Assembly: GCF_014836755.1 (NCBI RefSeq) | Contig: NZ_JACSQF010000010.1 | Location: 1 to 64,000 of the forward strand | Source: Oerskovia merdavium | GTDB taxonomy: Bacteria > Actinomycetota > Actinomycetes > Actinomycetales > Cellulomonadaceae | Direction of reading: 5' to 3' | DNA length: 64,000 bases | In this document: one piece after another, positions 9,551 through 16,880 of the stretch | Position numbering within the stretch: position 1 is the stretch's first letter | How the letters are laid out: each line of letters opens with the position of its first letter | Notes under the pieces: model-generated | What the model was told of the DNA's origin: nothing | Database searches by the model: none | Seen by the model: the letters and a program-made list of their open reading frames with translations, nothing else | Program-made: the position numbers and the translations under genes

Positions 9551-9585
9551 CAGGAGGGGCGCACCGCGTCGGTGCGCCCCTCCTG
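9551..9585 (-). terminator. Perfect hairpin between rpmA and obgE
   Basis: Fifteen-base arms CAGGAGGGGCGCACC and GGTGCGCCCCTCCTG with a five-base loop. It lies 24 bases past the rpmA stop and 34 bases before obgE, so it probably ends most ribosomal-protein transcripts and lets a fraction through to obgE. The right arm contains an anti-Shine-Dalgarno-like CCTCC. Confidence 0.8.
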
Positions 9586-9608
9586 TCAAGCATGTGCAGC
9601 GTCGTGGA

Positions 9609-9866
9609 TCAGGCCTCGGCAGAGACGATGTCGACGACCTTGCGACCACGGCGCGTACCGAACTGGACGGCGCCTGCGGTCAGGGCGAACAGCGTGTCGT
9701 CGCCACCGCGACCGACGTTGTTGCCCGGGTGGAAGTGGGTGCCGCGCTGGCGGACGATGATCTCGCCGGCGCTGACGACCTGGCCACCGAAGCGCTTCAC
9801 GCCGAGGCGCTGGGCGTTGGAGTCACGACCGTTGCGCGAGGAGCTCGCGCCCTTCTTGTGTGCCAT
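9609..9866 (-). CDS. rpmA: 50S ribosomal protein L27
   Basis: An 85-residue L27 with the typical start [29 protein letters not shown] and the [24 protein letters not shown] block. The flexible N-terminus reaches the peptidyl-transferase centre; it begins directly with MAHKKG, so there is no cleavable extension of the Firmicutes kind. It lies 75 bases downstream of rplU. Confidence 0.98.
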   Translation of the reverse strand: MAHKKGASSSRNGRDSNAQRLGVKRFGGQVVSAGEIIVRQRGTHFHPGNNVGRGGDDTLFALTAGAVQFGTRRGRKVVDIVSAEA

Positions 9867-9941
9867 GTCGAACCTGCTTTCGTGCTGGAAGAAGAGGGGG
9901 TGGGATCACCTGCGGCGGCTCTCACGAGCCGCCGAGGGAAG

Positions 9942-10262
9942 TCACTTGATGCCGGTGACCTTGAGGCGGGTCAGCTGCTGACGGTGACCCTGGCGCTTGC
10001 GGTAGCCGGTCTTGTTCTTGTACTTGAGGATCGTGATCTTCGGGCCCTTTTCGTCCCGGACGACCTCAGCAGTGACCTTGACCTTCGCGAGCGCCGCAGC
10101 GTCGTGGGTCACCTTCTCCCCGTCCACCAGCAGGATCGCAGGAAGTTCGACGGACTGTCCGGCACCAGCCGACAGACGGTCGACGACGACGATATCGCCG
10201 ACGGACACCTTCTCCTGGCGGCCACCGGCCTTGACGATCGCGTACACCACGTTGTTGCTCAT
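9942..10262 (-). CDS. rplU: 50S ribosomal protein L21
   Basis: A 106-residue L21, a 23S rRNA-binding protein. [19 protein letters not shown] lies at the N-terminus and the basic [20 protein letters not shown] at the C-terminus. The ATG at 10262 gives [10 protein letters not shown], and AGAAGAG just upstream is a plausible ribosome site; a longer frame would add an unconserved MASTPRLEE. It heads the rplU-rpmA-(hairpin)-obgE operon, with a good promoter at 10388-10416 and a leader of roughly 120 bases. Confidence 0.97.
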   Translation of the reverse strand: MSNNVVYAIVKAGGRQEKVSVGDIVVVDRLSAGAGQSVELPAILLVDGEKVTHDAAALAKVKVTAEVVRDEKGPKITILKYKNKTGYRKRQGHRQQLTRLKVTGIK

Positions 10263-10387
10263 CTCTTCTAGTCTTGGCGTGCTCGCCATGTCTGGTCGTC
10301 TTGGCAGGACTCAACACACCATGGCGTGCGAGTGCGACCTGTCCATGGGCACACGGGACCAGTGCGCACCGAGCGCACCGACGTTCA

Positions 10388-10416
10388 AGATTACGGAATC
10401 CCGGCCGCAGGGTCAA
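10388..10416 (-). promoter_or_regulatory. Promoter of rplU-rpmA operon
   Basis: On the minus strand TTGACC (10411-10416) and TAATCT (10388-10393) are separated by exactly 17 bases, a near-consensus housekeeping promoter. Start would be near 10380, leaving a leader of about 118 bases before rplU. Confidence 0.75.
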
Positions 10417-10491
10417 ATAGCCGCACCCGGGCCCGCCGGTCAAGTCGGCACGCCCGGGCGCGCCGATCGGCCACCCGTTCGAGGACCGGGG

Positions 10492-10698
10492 TCAGTCGAG
10501 AACGAACGTGACCTCGAGCGCCACCTGCCAGGCCACGATCTTCCCGTCCCTGACCTCGACCTTCTGCTCCTTGACCCACGCACCCGTGAGGTTGCGCAGG
10601 GTCTCGCTCGCCCGCTCGATCCCGGTCTTGACCGCGTCGTCGAAGCTCACGTCGGACCGTGCACTGATCTGGGTGATGCGCGCTACCGAGCCGCTCAT
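10492..10698 (-). CDS. Dodecin family protein
   Basis: A 68-residue dodecin, a small protein that forms hollow dodecamers binding flavin or coenzyme A. The sequence MSGSVARITQISARSDVSF is followed by DDAVKTGIERASETLRNLTG, the tryptophan-containing AWVKEQKVEV, and a C-terminal WQVALEVTFVLD strand. The ATG at 10698 is chosen because GGAGG lies five bases before it; an ATG 15 bases further out would cover that ribosome site. It stands alone between trxA and the rplU promoter. Confidence 0.9.
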   Translation of the reverse strand: MSGSVARITQISARSDVSFDDAVKTGIERASETLRNLTGAWVKEQKVEVRDGKIVAWQVALEVTFVLD

Positions 10699-10896
10699 GA
10701 CGTCCTCCGTCATCGTCGGGCGGACGCCTCGTCGCGCCCGCGCTCCCCCTCCACGATCCTCCGAGCTCCTCCGCGTCGCCAGTGCTGCGGCCGGACCCGC
10801 GCCACGCCGCGGGCCCTGCGCCGCGAGCCCCGCGCGGCCGGCCCTGCCGAGCCCGACGCCCGTCGGGCCCACGTCTAGCAGCTGCACCCAGGACGG

Positions 10897-10928
10897 CGAA
10901 GGACCCCGGCCGGGGCCAGGGTCCTTCG
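10897..10928 (-). terminator. Terminator downstream of trxA
   Basis: Perfect ten-base arms CGAAGGACCC and GGGTCCTTCG flank a GC-rich loop, 22 bases past the trxA stop. Confidence 0.75.
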
Positions 10929-10950
10929 TCGAGCTGCGTGCGCCGGAGCG

Positions 10951-11340
10951 TCAGGCGTCCGCCTGACCGTTCGACCCGGCGGCCTGCGCCTGGGCGATCT
11001 GGGCGCGGACGTCGTCCATGTCGAGGCCCTTGACCGCCTCGACGACCTGCTCGAGAGCGGGTGCGGGGAGCGCGCCGGGCTGCGAGAAGACGAGCACGCC
11101 CTCGCGGAACGCCATGAGCGTCGGGATCGAGGTGATGTTCGCCGCGGCCGCGAGGCCCTGCTCGGCCTCGGTGTCGATCTTGCCGTGCACGACGTCCGGG
11201 TGGGTCTCCGAGGAGGCCTCGAACACCGGGGCGAACTGGCGGCACGGGCCGCACCACGACGCCCAGAAGTCCACCAGGACGATGTCGTTGTCCTTGATGG
11301 TCTGCTCGAACGTGGCGCCGGTGAGTTCCTGGGTTGCCAT
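10951..11340 (-). CDS. trxA: Thioredoxin
   Basis: A 129-residue cytoplasmic thioredoxin that reduces protein disulfides. The active site WCGPC is at residues 29-33 in FWASWCGPCRQFAPVF, and the cis-proline segment SIPTLMAFREG follows. The start is ATG 11340 with AGGAAGGA upstream; the open frame extends further but without conservation. The C-terminus has a short alanine/glutamine-rich tail (AQAQAAGSNGQADA). It is transcribed alone, divergent from the MFS gene. Confidence 0.95.
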   Translation of the reverse strand: MATQELTGATFEQTIKDNDIVLVDFWASWCGPCRQFAPVFEASSETHPDVVHGKIDTEAEQGLAAAANITSIPTLMAFREGVLVFSQPGALPAPALEQVVEAVKGLDMDDVRAQIAQAQAAGSNGQADA

Positions 11341-11497
11341 GAAGGTCCTTCCTGAGGGGTTCACCAGGTGCAGCAACCTGCCGCGGCCGGGTATTCCCGG
11401 CGCGGCGGGCGGGAGTCCGCGCGTGCGGCCGGCTCGGACCTTCCCCGTCAGCCCGGCCTGCACGGCCGTGAGCGAGGTCACGTCTAGGCTGTGGCGC

Positions 11498-12916
11498 GTG
11501 GAACGCCTCAGGCCGCGCACGATCGCGGGATACGCCATCGGTTCGGTCGGCACGGGTGGGTTCGGCACGCTGCCCGGCCTCATGCTCCTGTACTACCTGA
11601 CCGACGCGCTCGCCGTCCCGGCCGCGGTCGCGGGCCTGGTCGTCACGGGCGCCAAGGTCTGGGACGTCGTGATCGACCCGTTCATCGGGTACGGCAGCGA
11701 CCGCGATCTGGTCCGCACCGGGTCCAGGCGGCGCTTCATGACGATCGGCGCGGTCGCGATCCCGGTGTTCTTCGCGCTGACGTTCGCCGTGCCTGCGGGG
11801 GCCTCGACCGTGGCCGCCTCGATCTGGGTGCTGGTCGCGTTCCTGCTCGCGGCCACCGCGTTCTCGATGTTCCAGGTCCCGTACATCGCGCTGCCCGCGG
11901 AGATCGCCCCGACGTACGACGAGCGCACGCGCCTCATCAGCTGGCGCGTGGCGACGCTCGCGTTCGCGATCCTGCTCTTCGGGGCCGGGGGCCCGGTGCT
12001 GCGCGGCGAGACGAGCTCGCTGTCCGGGTACCTGACGCTCGGCGTGGTCGCGGGCCTGGTCATCGGGGCAGGCATGTTCGTCGCGTCGCGCGTGGCCCCG
12101 CGCGGCGCACGCGCAGCAGGCCCGACGGCGCCGCTCCCCCCGGGCGTGCAGGCCGCGGCCCCGGCAGCGGCGGTCTCGGCGCTGGGAGCCTTCCGGATCG
12201 CGGTCGCCGAGGCGGTCTCGACCCTGCGCCGGAGCCAGCCGTTCCGCGTGCTGCTGACCGCGTTCTTCCTCCAGGCGCTCGCGACGGGCCTCATGCTCGC
12301 GGCCGCGAACTACGTCGCGACGTACGTCCTGGAGTCGGACCTCGCGGTGAGCCTGCTGTTCGCGGCGCTCATCGCCCCCGCGCTGCTCGTCATGCCGCTC
12401 TGGAACCGGCTCGCGCGCCGCGTCGGCAAGGAGCGCAGCTTCATTTTCGCGAGCGCGCTGTTCGCGCTCGCGACGCTGTGCATGGTGCCCCTCGCATGGG
12501 CCCCGGGGGCCTGGGTCTACCTGCCCACGGCCCTCGCGGGCGTCGGCTACGCGGGCATGCAGGCCCTGCCGCTCGCGATGCTCCCCGACGTGATCGCGCA
12601 CGACGCGCGCACCACACCCGGTGTCGCCGACCGGGGCGGGGCGTTCAGCGGCGTGTGGACCGCGGGCGAGACGACGGGCATGGCGTTCGGCGCCGGCCTG
12701 CTGAGCCTCGTGCAGTGGGTCACGGGCTACCAGTCCTCGAGCGCGGGCGTCACGCCCGAGCAGTCCAGCGCCGCGATCGACGGCATCGCGCTCTCGTTCT
12801 CGCTGGTCCCGGCGGTTCTTGTCGCGCTGAGCCTCGTCGCCCTCGTACGCTATCGACTGCGCAGGGGCGACATCGACGTGCCCACCGAGGAGTCCGCCGC
12901 GCATGAGCGCCCTTGA
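11498..12916 (+). CDS. MFS transporter, GPH/MelB-like sugar:cation symporter family
   Basis: A 472-residue polytopic protein with about twelve hydrophobic helices. The GPH family features are present: an early TLPGLMLLYYLTDALAVPA, then the cytoplasmic loop WDVVIDPFIGYGSDRDLVRTGSRRRF, which matches the family's conserved D-P-x-x-G-x-x-S-D arrangement, and a repeat in the second half. Members carry melibiose, glucuronides or other solutes; the substrate here is unknown. A TAGGCT box seven bases before the GTG points to a leaderless transcript. Its last 14 bases overlap the PLP lyase gene, so the two are likely co-translated. Confidence 0.88.
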   Translation: MERLRPRTIAGYAIGSVGTGGFGTLPGLMLLYYLTDALAVPAAVAGLVVTGAKVWDVVIDPFIGYGSDRDLVRTGSRRRFMTIGAVAIPVFFALTFAVPAGASTVAASIWVLVAFLLAATAFSMFQVPYIALPAEIAPTYDERTRLISWRVATLAFAILLFGAGGPVLRGETSSLSGYLTLGVVAGLVIGAGMFVASRVAPRGARAAGPTAPLPPGVQAAAPAAAVSALGAFRIAVAEAVSTLRRSQPFRVLLTAFFLQALATGLMLAAANYVATYVLESDLAVSLLFAALIAPALLVMPLWNRLARRVGKERSFIFASALFALATLCMVPLAWAPGAWVYLPTALAGVGYAGMQALPLAMLPDVIAHDARTTPGVADRGGAFSGVWTAGETTGMAFGAGLLSLVQWVTGYQSSSAGVTPEQSSAAIDGIALSFSLVPAVLVALSLVALVRYRLRRGDIDVPTEESAAHERP

Positions 12917-14537
12917 CGACACCCCCCTGCCCGCCCCGCCCGTCCTGAGGACCGAGGGCATCCTCGACCGCCTCGCAGCACTGCGAGCGGCCGACGCCCC
13001 CACGCACGGGGGCCGCGTGCTCTCGTACGTCTACGACCCGGACCTGGCCGAGCTCGACGCTCTCGCCGGCGACGCGATCCGCGCGGTCCAGCCGCTCAAC
13101 GCCCTGGACCCCACGACCTTCTCGTCGGTCGCGGTCATGGAGCGCGAGCTCGTGTCCTTCGCGCGCGACATGCTGCACGGGACGGGCGCGCAAGACGCGA
13201 GCGGCGTCGTCGGGACCGTGACGTCCGGCGGGACCGAGAGCTGCCTGCTGGCGGTCAAGACCGCGCGCGACGCGTTCCTCGCCGCCCAGCCGGCACAGGC
13301 CGACGGGTCGCCGCGCACGCTCGCGACGCTCGGCTTCGCGCTGCGCGTCGTCGCCCCCGCGACCGTGCACGCCGCGTTCCACAAGGCCGCGGCCTACCTG
13401 GGGCTCGAGCTCATGCTGGTCCCCGTCGACCCCGCGTCGTGCCGCGCCGACCCGGCCGCCCTGGCCGAGGCCGTGGGCGACGGACGCGACGTCGCGCTCG
13501 TCGTGGTCTCGGCGCCCTCCTACCCGCACGGGGTCGTGGACCCCGTCGAGGAGGTCGCGGCGGCCGCGAGCGCCCTGGGCGTGCCGGTCCACGTGGACGC
13601 GTGCGTGGGCGGCTGGGTCCTGCCCTTCTGGCCCGACGCCGCAGCCCAGGTCCCGGTCTTCGACTTCCGCGTCCCGGGGGTCACCTCGATCTCGGCGGAC
13701 ATCCACAAGTACGGGTACGCGCCCAAAGGCACGTCGGTCCTGCTGACGCGCGACCGGGACCGCCAGCGCCACCAGCTGTTCGCGACGACGCGCTGGCCCG
13801 GCTACCCCGTGGTGAACTCGACCGTCATGGGCTCCAAGTCGGCGGGGCCGCTCGCTGCCGCCTGGGCCGTGACGCAGGCGCTCGGCGTGCCCGGCTACCG
13901 GGCCGTGACCGCACGCTGCGCGGGGGCCACGTCCGTCCTGCGCGAGGTGCTCGGGGCGATCGAGGGCCTGCGGGTCGTCGGGCACCCGGTGGGGCCGCTC
14001 GTGGCGGTCGCGGCCGACGAGTCCGTCCCTGTCGACCGGAGGATCGACCCGCACGTGTGGTCGGACGCGGTGCGCGCGAGTGGGTTCGTGCTCCAGCCCC
14101 AGCCGGGCTTCACCCAGCCCGACGGCTCGCGCCTGCCGCACACGACGCACTTCACGGTGACCCCGGTGACGGCGGGCGTCGTCGGCGAGCTGGGAGCCGC
14201 GCTCCTCGACGCCGCGGAGACCGTGCGCGGTGTGCCGCGGCCCGACCCCGCGCAGGTCCTGGCCGGGCTGCTCGCGACGCTCGCGCCGGGCGTCGAGCCC
14301 GCTGACGCGGTCGCCGCGCTCGGATCGCTCGACGCGGCCACGGCGTGGGAGCTCGTGCAACGCACGGTGCTGGGTGGCACCGACACGCGCGGAGGCGACT
14401 CGCCCGAGCCCGGCACGGGGCCTATGGCCCCGCTCCTGGCGCTCGTCGAGGCGCTCCCGCCCGCCGTGAGCGAGCGGCTGCTCGTCGAGCTCATCGCCCG
14501 GCTCGCCGAGCCGGTGGCGGGGCCCCGGACCCGCTGA
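12903..14537 (+). CDS. PLP-dependent lyase/decarboxylase, sphingosine-1-phosphate lyase-like
   Basis: A 544-residue fold-type I PLP enzyme of the group II decarboxylase superfamily. TSGGTESCLLAVKTARD (about 107-123) is the phosphate-binding segment; HVDACVGGW supplies the aspartate and SISADIHKYGYAPKG carries the putative Schiff-base lysine, K269. The HKYGxxPKG form is the one seen in sphingosine-1-phosphate lyases and related bacterial enzymes rather than in glutamate decarboxylases. The C-terminal 110 residues are extra and poorly conserved. Overlap with the MFS gene suggests the transporter supplies its substrate or exports its product. Substrate is not assignable. Confidence 0.85.
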   Translation: MSALDDTPLPAPPVLRTEGILDRLAALRAADAPTHGGRVLSYVYDPDLAELDALAGDAIRAVQPLNALDPTTFSSVAVMERELVSFARDMLHGTGAQDASGVVGTVTSGGTESCLLAVKTARDAFLAAQPAQADGSPRTLATLGFALRVVAPATVHAAFHKAAAYLGLELMLVPVDPASCRADPAALAEAVGDGRDVALVVVSAPSYPHGVVDPVEEVAAAASALGVPVHVDACVGGWVLPFWPDAAAQVPVFDFRVPGVTSISADIHKYGYAPKGTSVLLTRDRDRQRHQLFATTRWPGYPVVNSTVMGSKSAGPLAAAWAVTQALGVPGYRAVTARCAGATSVLREVLGAIEGLRVVGHPVGPLVAVAADESVPVDRRIDPHVWSDAVRASGFVLQPQPGFTQPDGSRLPHTTHFTVTPVTAGVVGELGAALLDAAETVRGVPRPDPAQVLAGLLATLAPGVEPADAVAALGSLDAATAWELVQRTVLGGTDTRGGDSPEPGTGPMAPLLALVEALPPAVSERLLVELIARLAEPVAGPRTR

Positions 14538-14538
14538 G

Positions 14539-14557
14539 CGCCCCAGCGGTTGGGGCG
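14539..14557 (+). terminator. Terminator after the MFS-PLP lyase pair
   Basis: Seven-base arms CGCCCCA and TGGGGCG around GCGGT, beginning one base after the stop codon. Confidence 0.65.
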
Positions 14558-14657
14558 TCGCTGTGCTCGCTCGACGAGTCGCCTCGGCGCCCCTCCCGTC
14601 GTGGTCCCGTCGCTCGCGGTTCAGCGCACAGGAGGGCGTGGGTGGTAGAACAGTCGG

Positions 14658-15227
14658 GTGACGGACACCGCGGACTTCCCACCCGACGACTTCTCCCGTG
14701 AGCTCCCCCAGCCGGCCGGGTGGCTGAGCGCCGAGGACCTCGCGGCCGCGAGGTCGCACCTTCCCCTCGTCTACGTCGACGCCGTCCCGGTCCGGGTCGA
14801 CGACTCGGGCGATGTCGTCGCGGTGGGCCTGCTCCTGCGCGTGACCCCCGAGGGTCAGATGACCCGGGCGCTCGTGTCCGGGCGCGTGATGTACCACGAG
14901 CGGATCCGCGACGCCCTGCTGCGGCACATCGAGAAGGACCTGGGACCTGTGGCCCTCCCCCACGTCCCGGCCTCCCCGCAGCCGTTCACGGTCGCCGAGT
15001 ACCTCCCCACGCCCGGCATCACGGGCTACCACGACCCGCGGCAGCACGCGGTCTCGCTCGCGTACGTCGTCCCGGTCTCCGGCGACTGCCAGCCCCAGCA
15101 GCAGGCGCTCGAGCTCGCGTGGCTCACGCCCGAGCAGGCGTGCAGCGACCAGGTCCAGCTCGAGATGCACGGCGGTCAGGGCACGCTCCTGCGCCAGGCC
15201 ATGGCGTACGTCGGCCGCCTCACGTGA
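14658..15227 (+). CDS. NUDIX hydrolase-like protein, DUF4916 family
   Basis: A 189-residue protein of the DUF4916 type, which has a NUDIX-like fold but no clear NUDIX box (the GX5EX7REUXEEXGU pattern is not visible). Recognisable blocks are LPLVYVDAVPVRVDD, LVSGRVMYHERIRDALLRHIEKDLGP and PGITGYHDPRQHAVSLAYVV. Catalysis is therefore doubtful. TAGAAC lies six bases before the GTG at 14658, suggesting a leaderless mRNA. Its stop overlaps the start of the next membrane-protein gene (GTGA). Confidence 0.8.
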   Translation: MTDTADFPPDDFSRELPQPAGWLSAEDLAAARSHLPLVYVDAVPVRVDDSGDVVAVGLLLRVTPEGQMTRALVSGRVMYHERIRDALLRHIEKDLGPVALPHVPASPQPFTVAEYLPTPGITGYHDPRQHAVSLAYVVPVSGDCQPQQQALELAWLTPEQACSDQVQLEMHGGQGTLLRQAMAYVGRLT

Positions 15228-15904
15228 GCGCCGCGCAGGTCGCCACGCCGTCCCGCACCCGGTGGCGTGGCGTGACGGCCGCCCGCTGGTGGCACGGCGT
15301 GGTCGCGGCCATGACGCTGACGGGAGTGGTGTGGGAGCTGTTCGCGACCCTCGGCCGAGGCCCGGAGGCCGGCGACTCGACCGCGACCCTCGTGGTCCAC
15401 TTCTTCAGCTACTTCACGATCCTGTCGAACCTTCTCGTCGGGGTCACGAGCGCGATGCTCCTCGTGAACCCGGTACGCGACGGGCGCGTGTTCCGCATCG
15501 CCCGGCTCGATGCGCTCCTGTGCATCGCGGTGACCGGGATCGTCTACAACACGGTGCTCGCCGGGCTGCAGGAGCTGAGCGTCGCGGGCCTCTTCACGAA
15601 CCTGTTCATGCACCAGGCCGGTCCGTTGCTCGCGGTCGTCGGGTGGCTCGTCGTGGGCCCCCGCCCGCGCATCGACCCCGCGACGATCTGGTGGTCGGTC
15701 GTCGCGCCGCTCGCATGGATCGTCTACATCTTCGTGCAGGGCGCGTTCACCCGCTGGTACCCCTACCCGTTCATGGACGTGACCGAGATCGGGTACCCGC
15801 AGGCGGTGCTCAACACGGGGGTCGTGGCCGTGGTGTTCCTGGGCCTCGCGGCCCTGCTGGGCCTGGTCGACCGGCGGATGAAGCCCGCCCCCGCACCGGA
15901 CTGA
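15224..15904 (+). CDS. Pr6Pr family membrane protein
   Basis: A 226-residue protein with six predicted helices. Conserved features are HFFSYFTILSNLLVGV, then FTNLFMHQAGPLLAVVGWLV and the WYPYPFMDV segment, as in the bacterial Pr6Pr/FAR-17a-like group. No enzymatic role is established. The GTG at 15224 overlaps the preceding stop by four bases, so it is coupled to the DUF4916 gene. Its short C-terminal tail is proline-rich. Confidence 0.8.
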   Translation: MSAAQVATPSRTRWRGVTAARWWHGVVAAMTLTGVVWELFATLGRGPEAGDSTATLVVHFFSYFTILSNLLVGVTSAMLLVNPVRDGRVFRIARLDALLCIAVTGIVYNTVLAGLQELSVAGLFTNLFMHQAGPLLAVVGWLVVGPRPRIDPATIWWSVVAPLAWIVYIFVQGAFTRWYPYPFMDVTEIGYPQAVLNTGVVAVVFLGLAALLGLVDRRMKPAPAPD

Positions 15905-16015
15905 CGCCTGTTCGCCCCGCGGGCCGTCGGCGCGTGCGGATCTTCACCCGCACGGCTGGGCGAACCGGCTCGCGCGCCTTCCGGAGCCGCCTCCTGCCGG
16001 CGGTAGCGTGTCGCC

Positions 16016-16870
16016 ATGTCGAAGACGTCGAAGAAGAAGTCGAAGAAGAACAAGGGCCCGTCCCTGTCCCGTGAGGTCTACGAGGCCGAGCTGTTCCGGC
16101 TCCAGGCGGAGCTCGTCAAGCTCCAGCAGTGGACGCAGGCCACGGGCACGCGGGTCGTGGTGATCTTCGAGGGCCGCGACGCCGCGGGCAAGGGCGGCAC
16201 GATCAAGCGCATCACGCAGTACCTGAGCCCGCGCATCGCACGGATCGCCGCCCTGCCGACCCCCACCGAGCGCGAGCGTTCGGAGTGGTACTACCAGCGC
16301 TACATCGCGCACCTGCCGGCGGCGGGCGAGATCGTGCTGTTCGACCGCTCCTGGTACAACCGGGCAGGCGTCGAGAAGGTCATGGGCTTCTGCACGCCTC
16401 AGGAGTACCAGCGCTTCATGCGCCAGACCCCGGTCTTCGAGCAGATGCTCATCGACGACGGGATCCTGCTGCGCAAGTACTGGTTCTCCGTCTCGGACGC
16501 CGAGCAGCTCAAGCGGTTCCGCTCCCGGCTGTCCGACCCGGTCCGCCAGTGGAAGCTGAGCCCCATGGACCTGGAGTCGATCCACCGCTGGGAGGACTAC
16601 TCGCGGGCCAAGGACGAGATGATGGTGCACACCGACGTCCCCGAGAGCCCGTGGTTCGTCGTCGAGTCGGACTCCAAGAAGAACGCCCGGCTCAACATGA
16701 TCGCGCACCTGCTCTCGACCATCCCCTACGTCGACGTGCCGCACGACAAGGTCGAGCTGCCCGACCGGCCCCAGGCGTCGAGCAGCTACGTGCGTCCCCC
16801 GCGCGAGCTGGCGAACTACGTCCCCGACCACGTGGCCCAGCTCCTGGGAGACCCCGAGAACGGGTTCTGA
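16016..16870 (+). CDS. ppk2: Polyphosphate kinase 2
   Basis: A 284-residue PPK2 that transfers phosphate between polyphosphate and nucleoside di/monophosphates. The Walker A motif FEGRDAAGKGGT is at residues 51-62 and the lid/Walker B block LFDRSWYNR near 108-116; the ending WKLSPMDLESIHRWEDYSRAKDEM is diagnostic. The first 15 residues are a lysine/serine tract (MSKTSKKKSKKNKG) that could bind polyphosphate. A TAGCGT box six bases before the ATG implies a leaderless transcript. It converges on the ABC-F gene with a 10-base gap and no terminator. Confidence 0.95.
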   Translation: MSKTSKKKSKKNKGPSLSREVYEAELFRLQAELVKLQQWTQATGTRVVVIFEGRDAAGKGGTIKRITQYLSPRIARIAALPTPTERERSEWYYQRYIAHLPAAGEIVLFDRSWYNRAGVEKVMGFCTPQEYQRFMRQTPVFEQMLIDDGILLRKYWFSVSDAEQLKRFRSRLSDPVRQWKLSPMDLESIHRWEDYSRAKDEMMVHTDVPESPWFVVESDSKKNARLNMIAHLLSTIPYVDVPHDKVELPDRPQASSSYVRPPRELANYVPDHVAQLLGDPENGF

Positions 16871-16880
16871 GCGGCGCGCC

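Noticed and set aside
7712-9760. 682-codon frame opposite obgE
   Set aside because: Runs across obgE, the terminator and rpmA in antisense; an artefact of high GC.
10391-13003. 870-codon leftward frame over trxA and the MFS gene
   Set aside because: Covers the dodecin, trxA and MFS genes in other frames and has extreme arginine/glutamate composition without motifs.
12750-15170. 806-codon frame opposite the PLP lyase
   Set aside because: Antisense shadow; histidine/arginine-rich composition typical of reversed high-GC codons.
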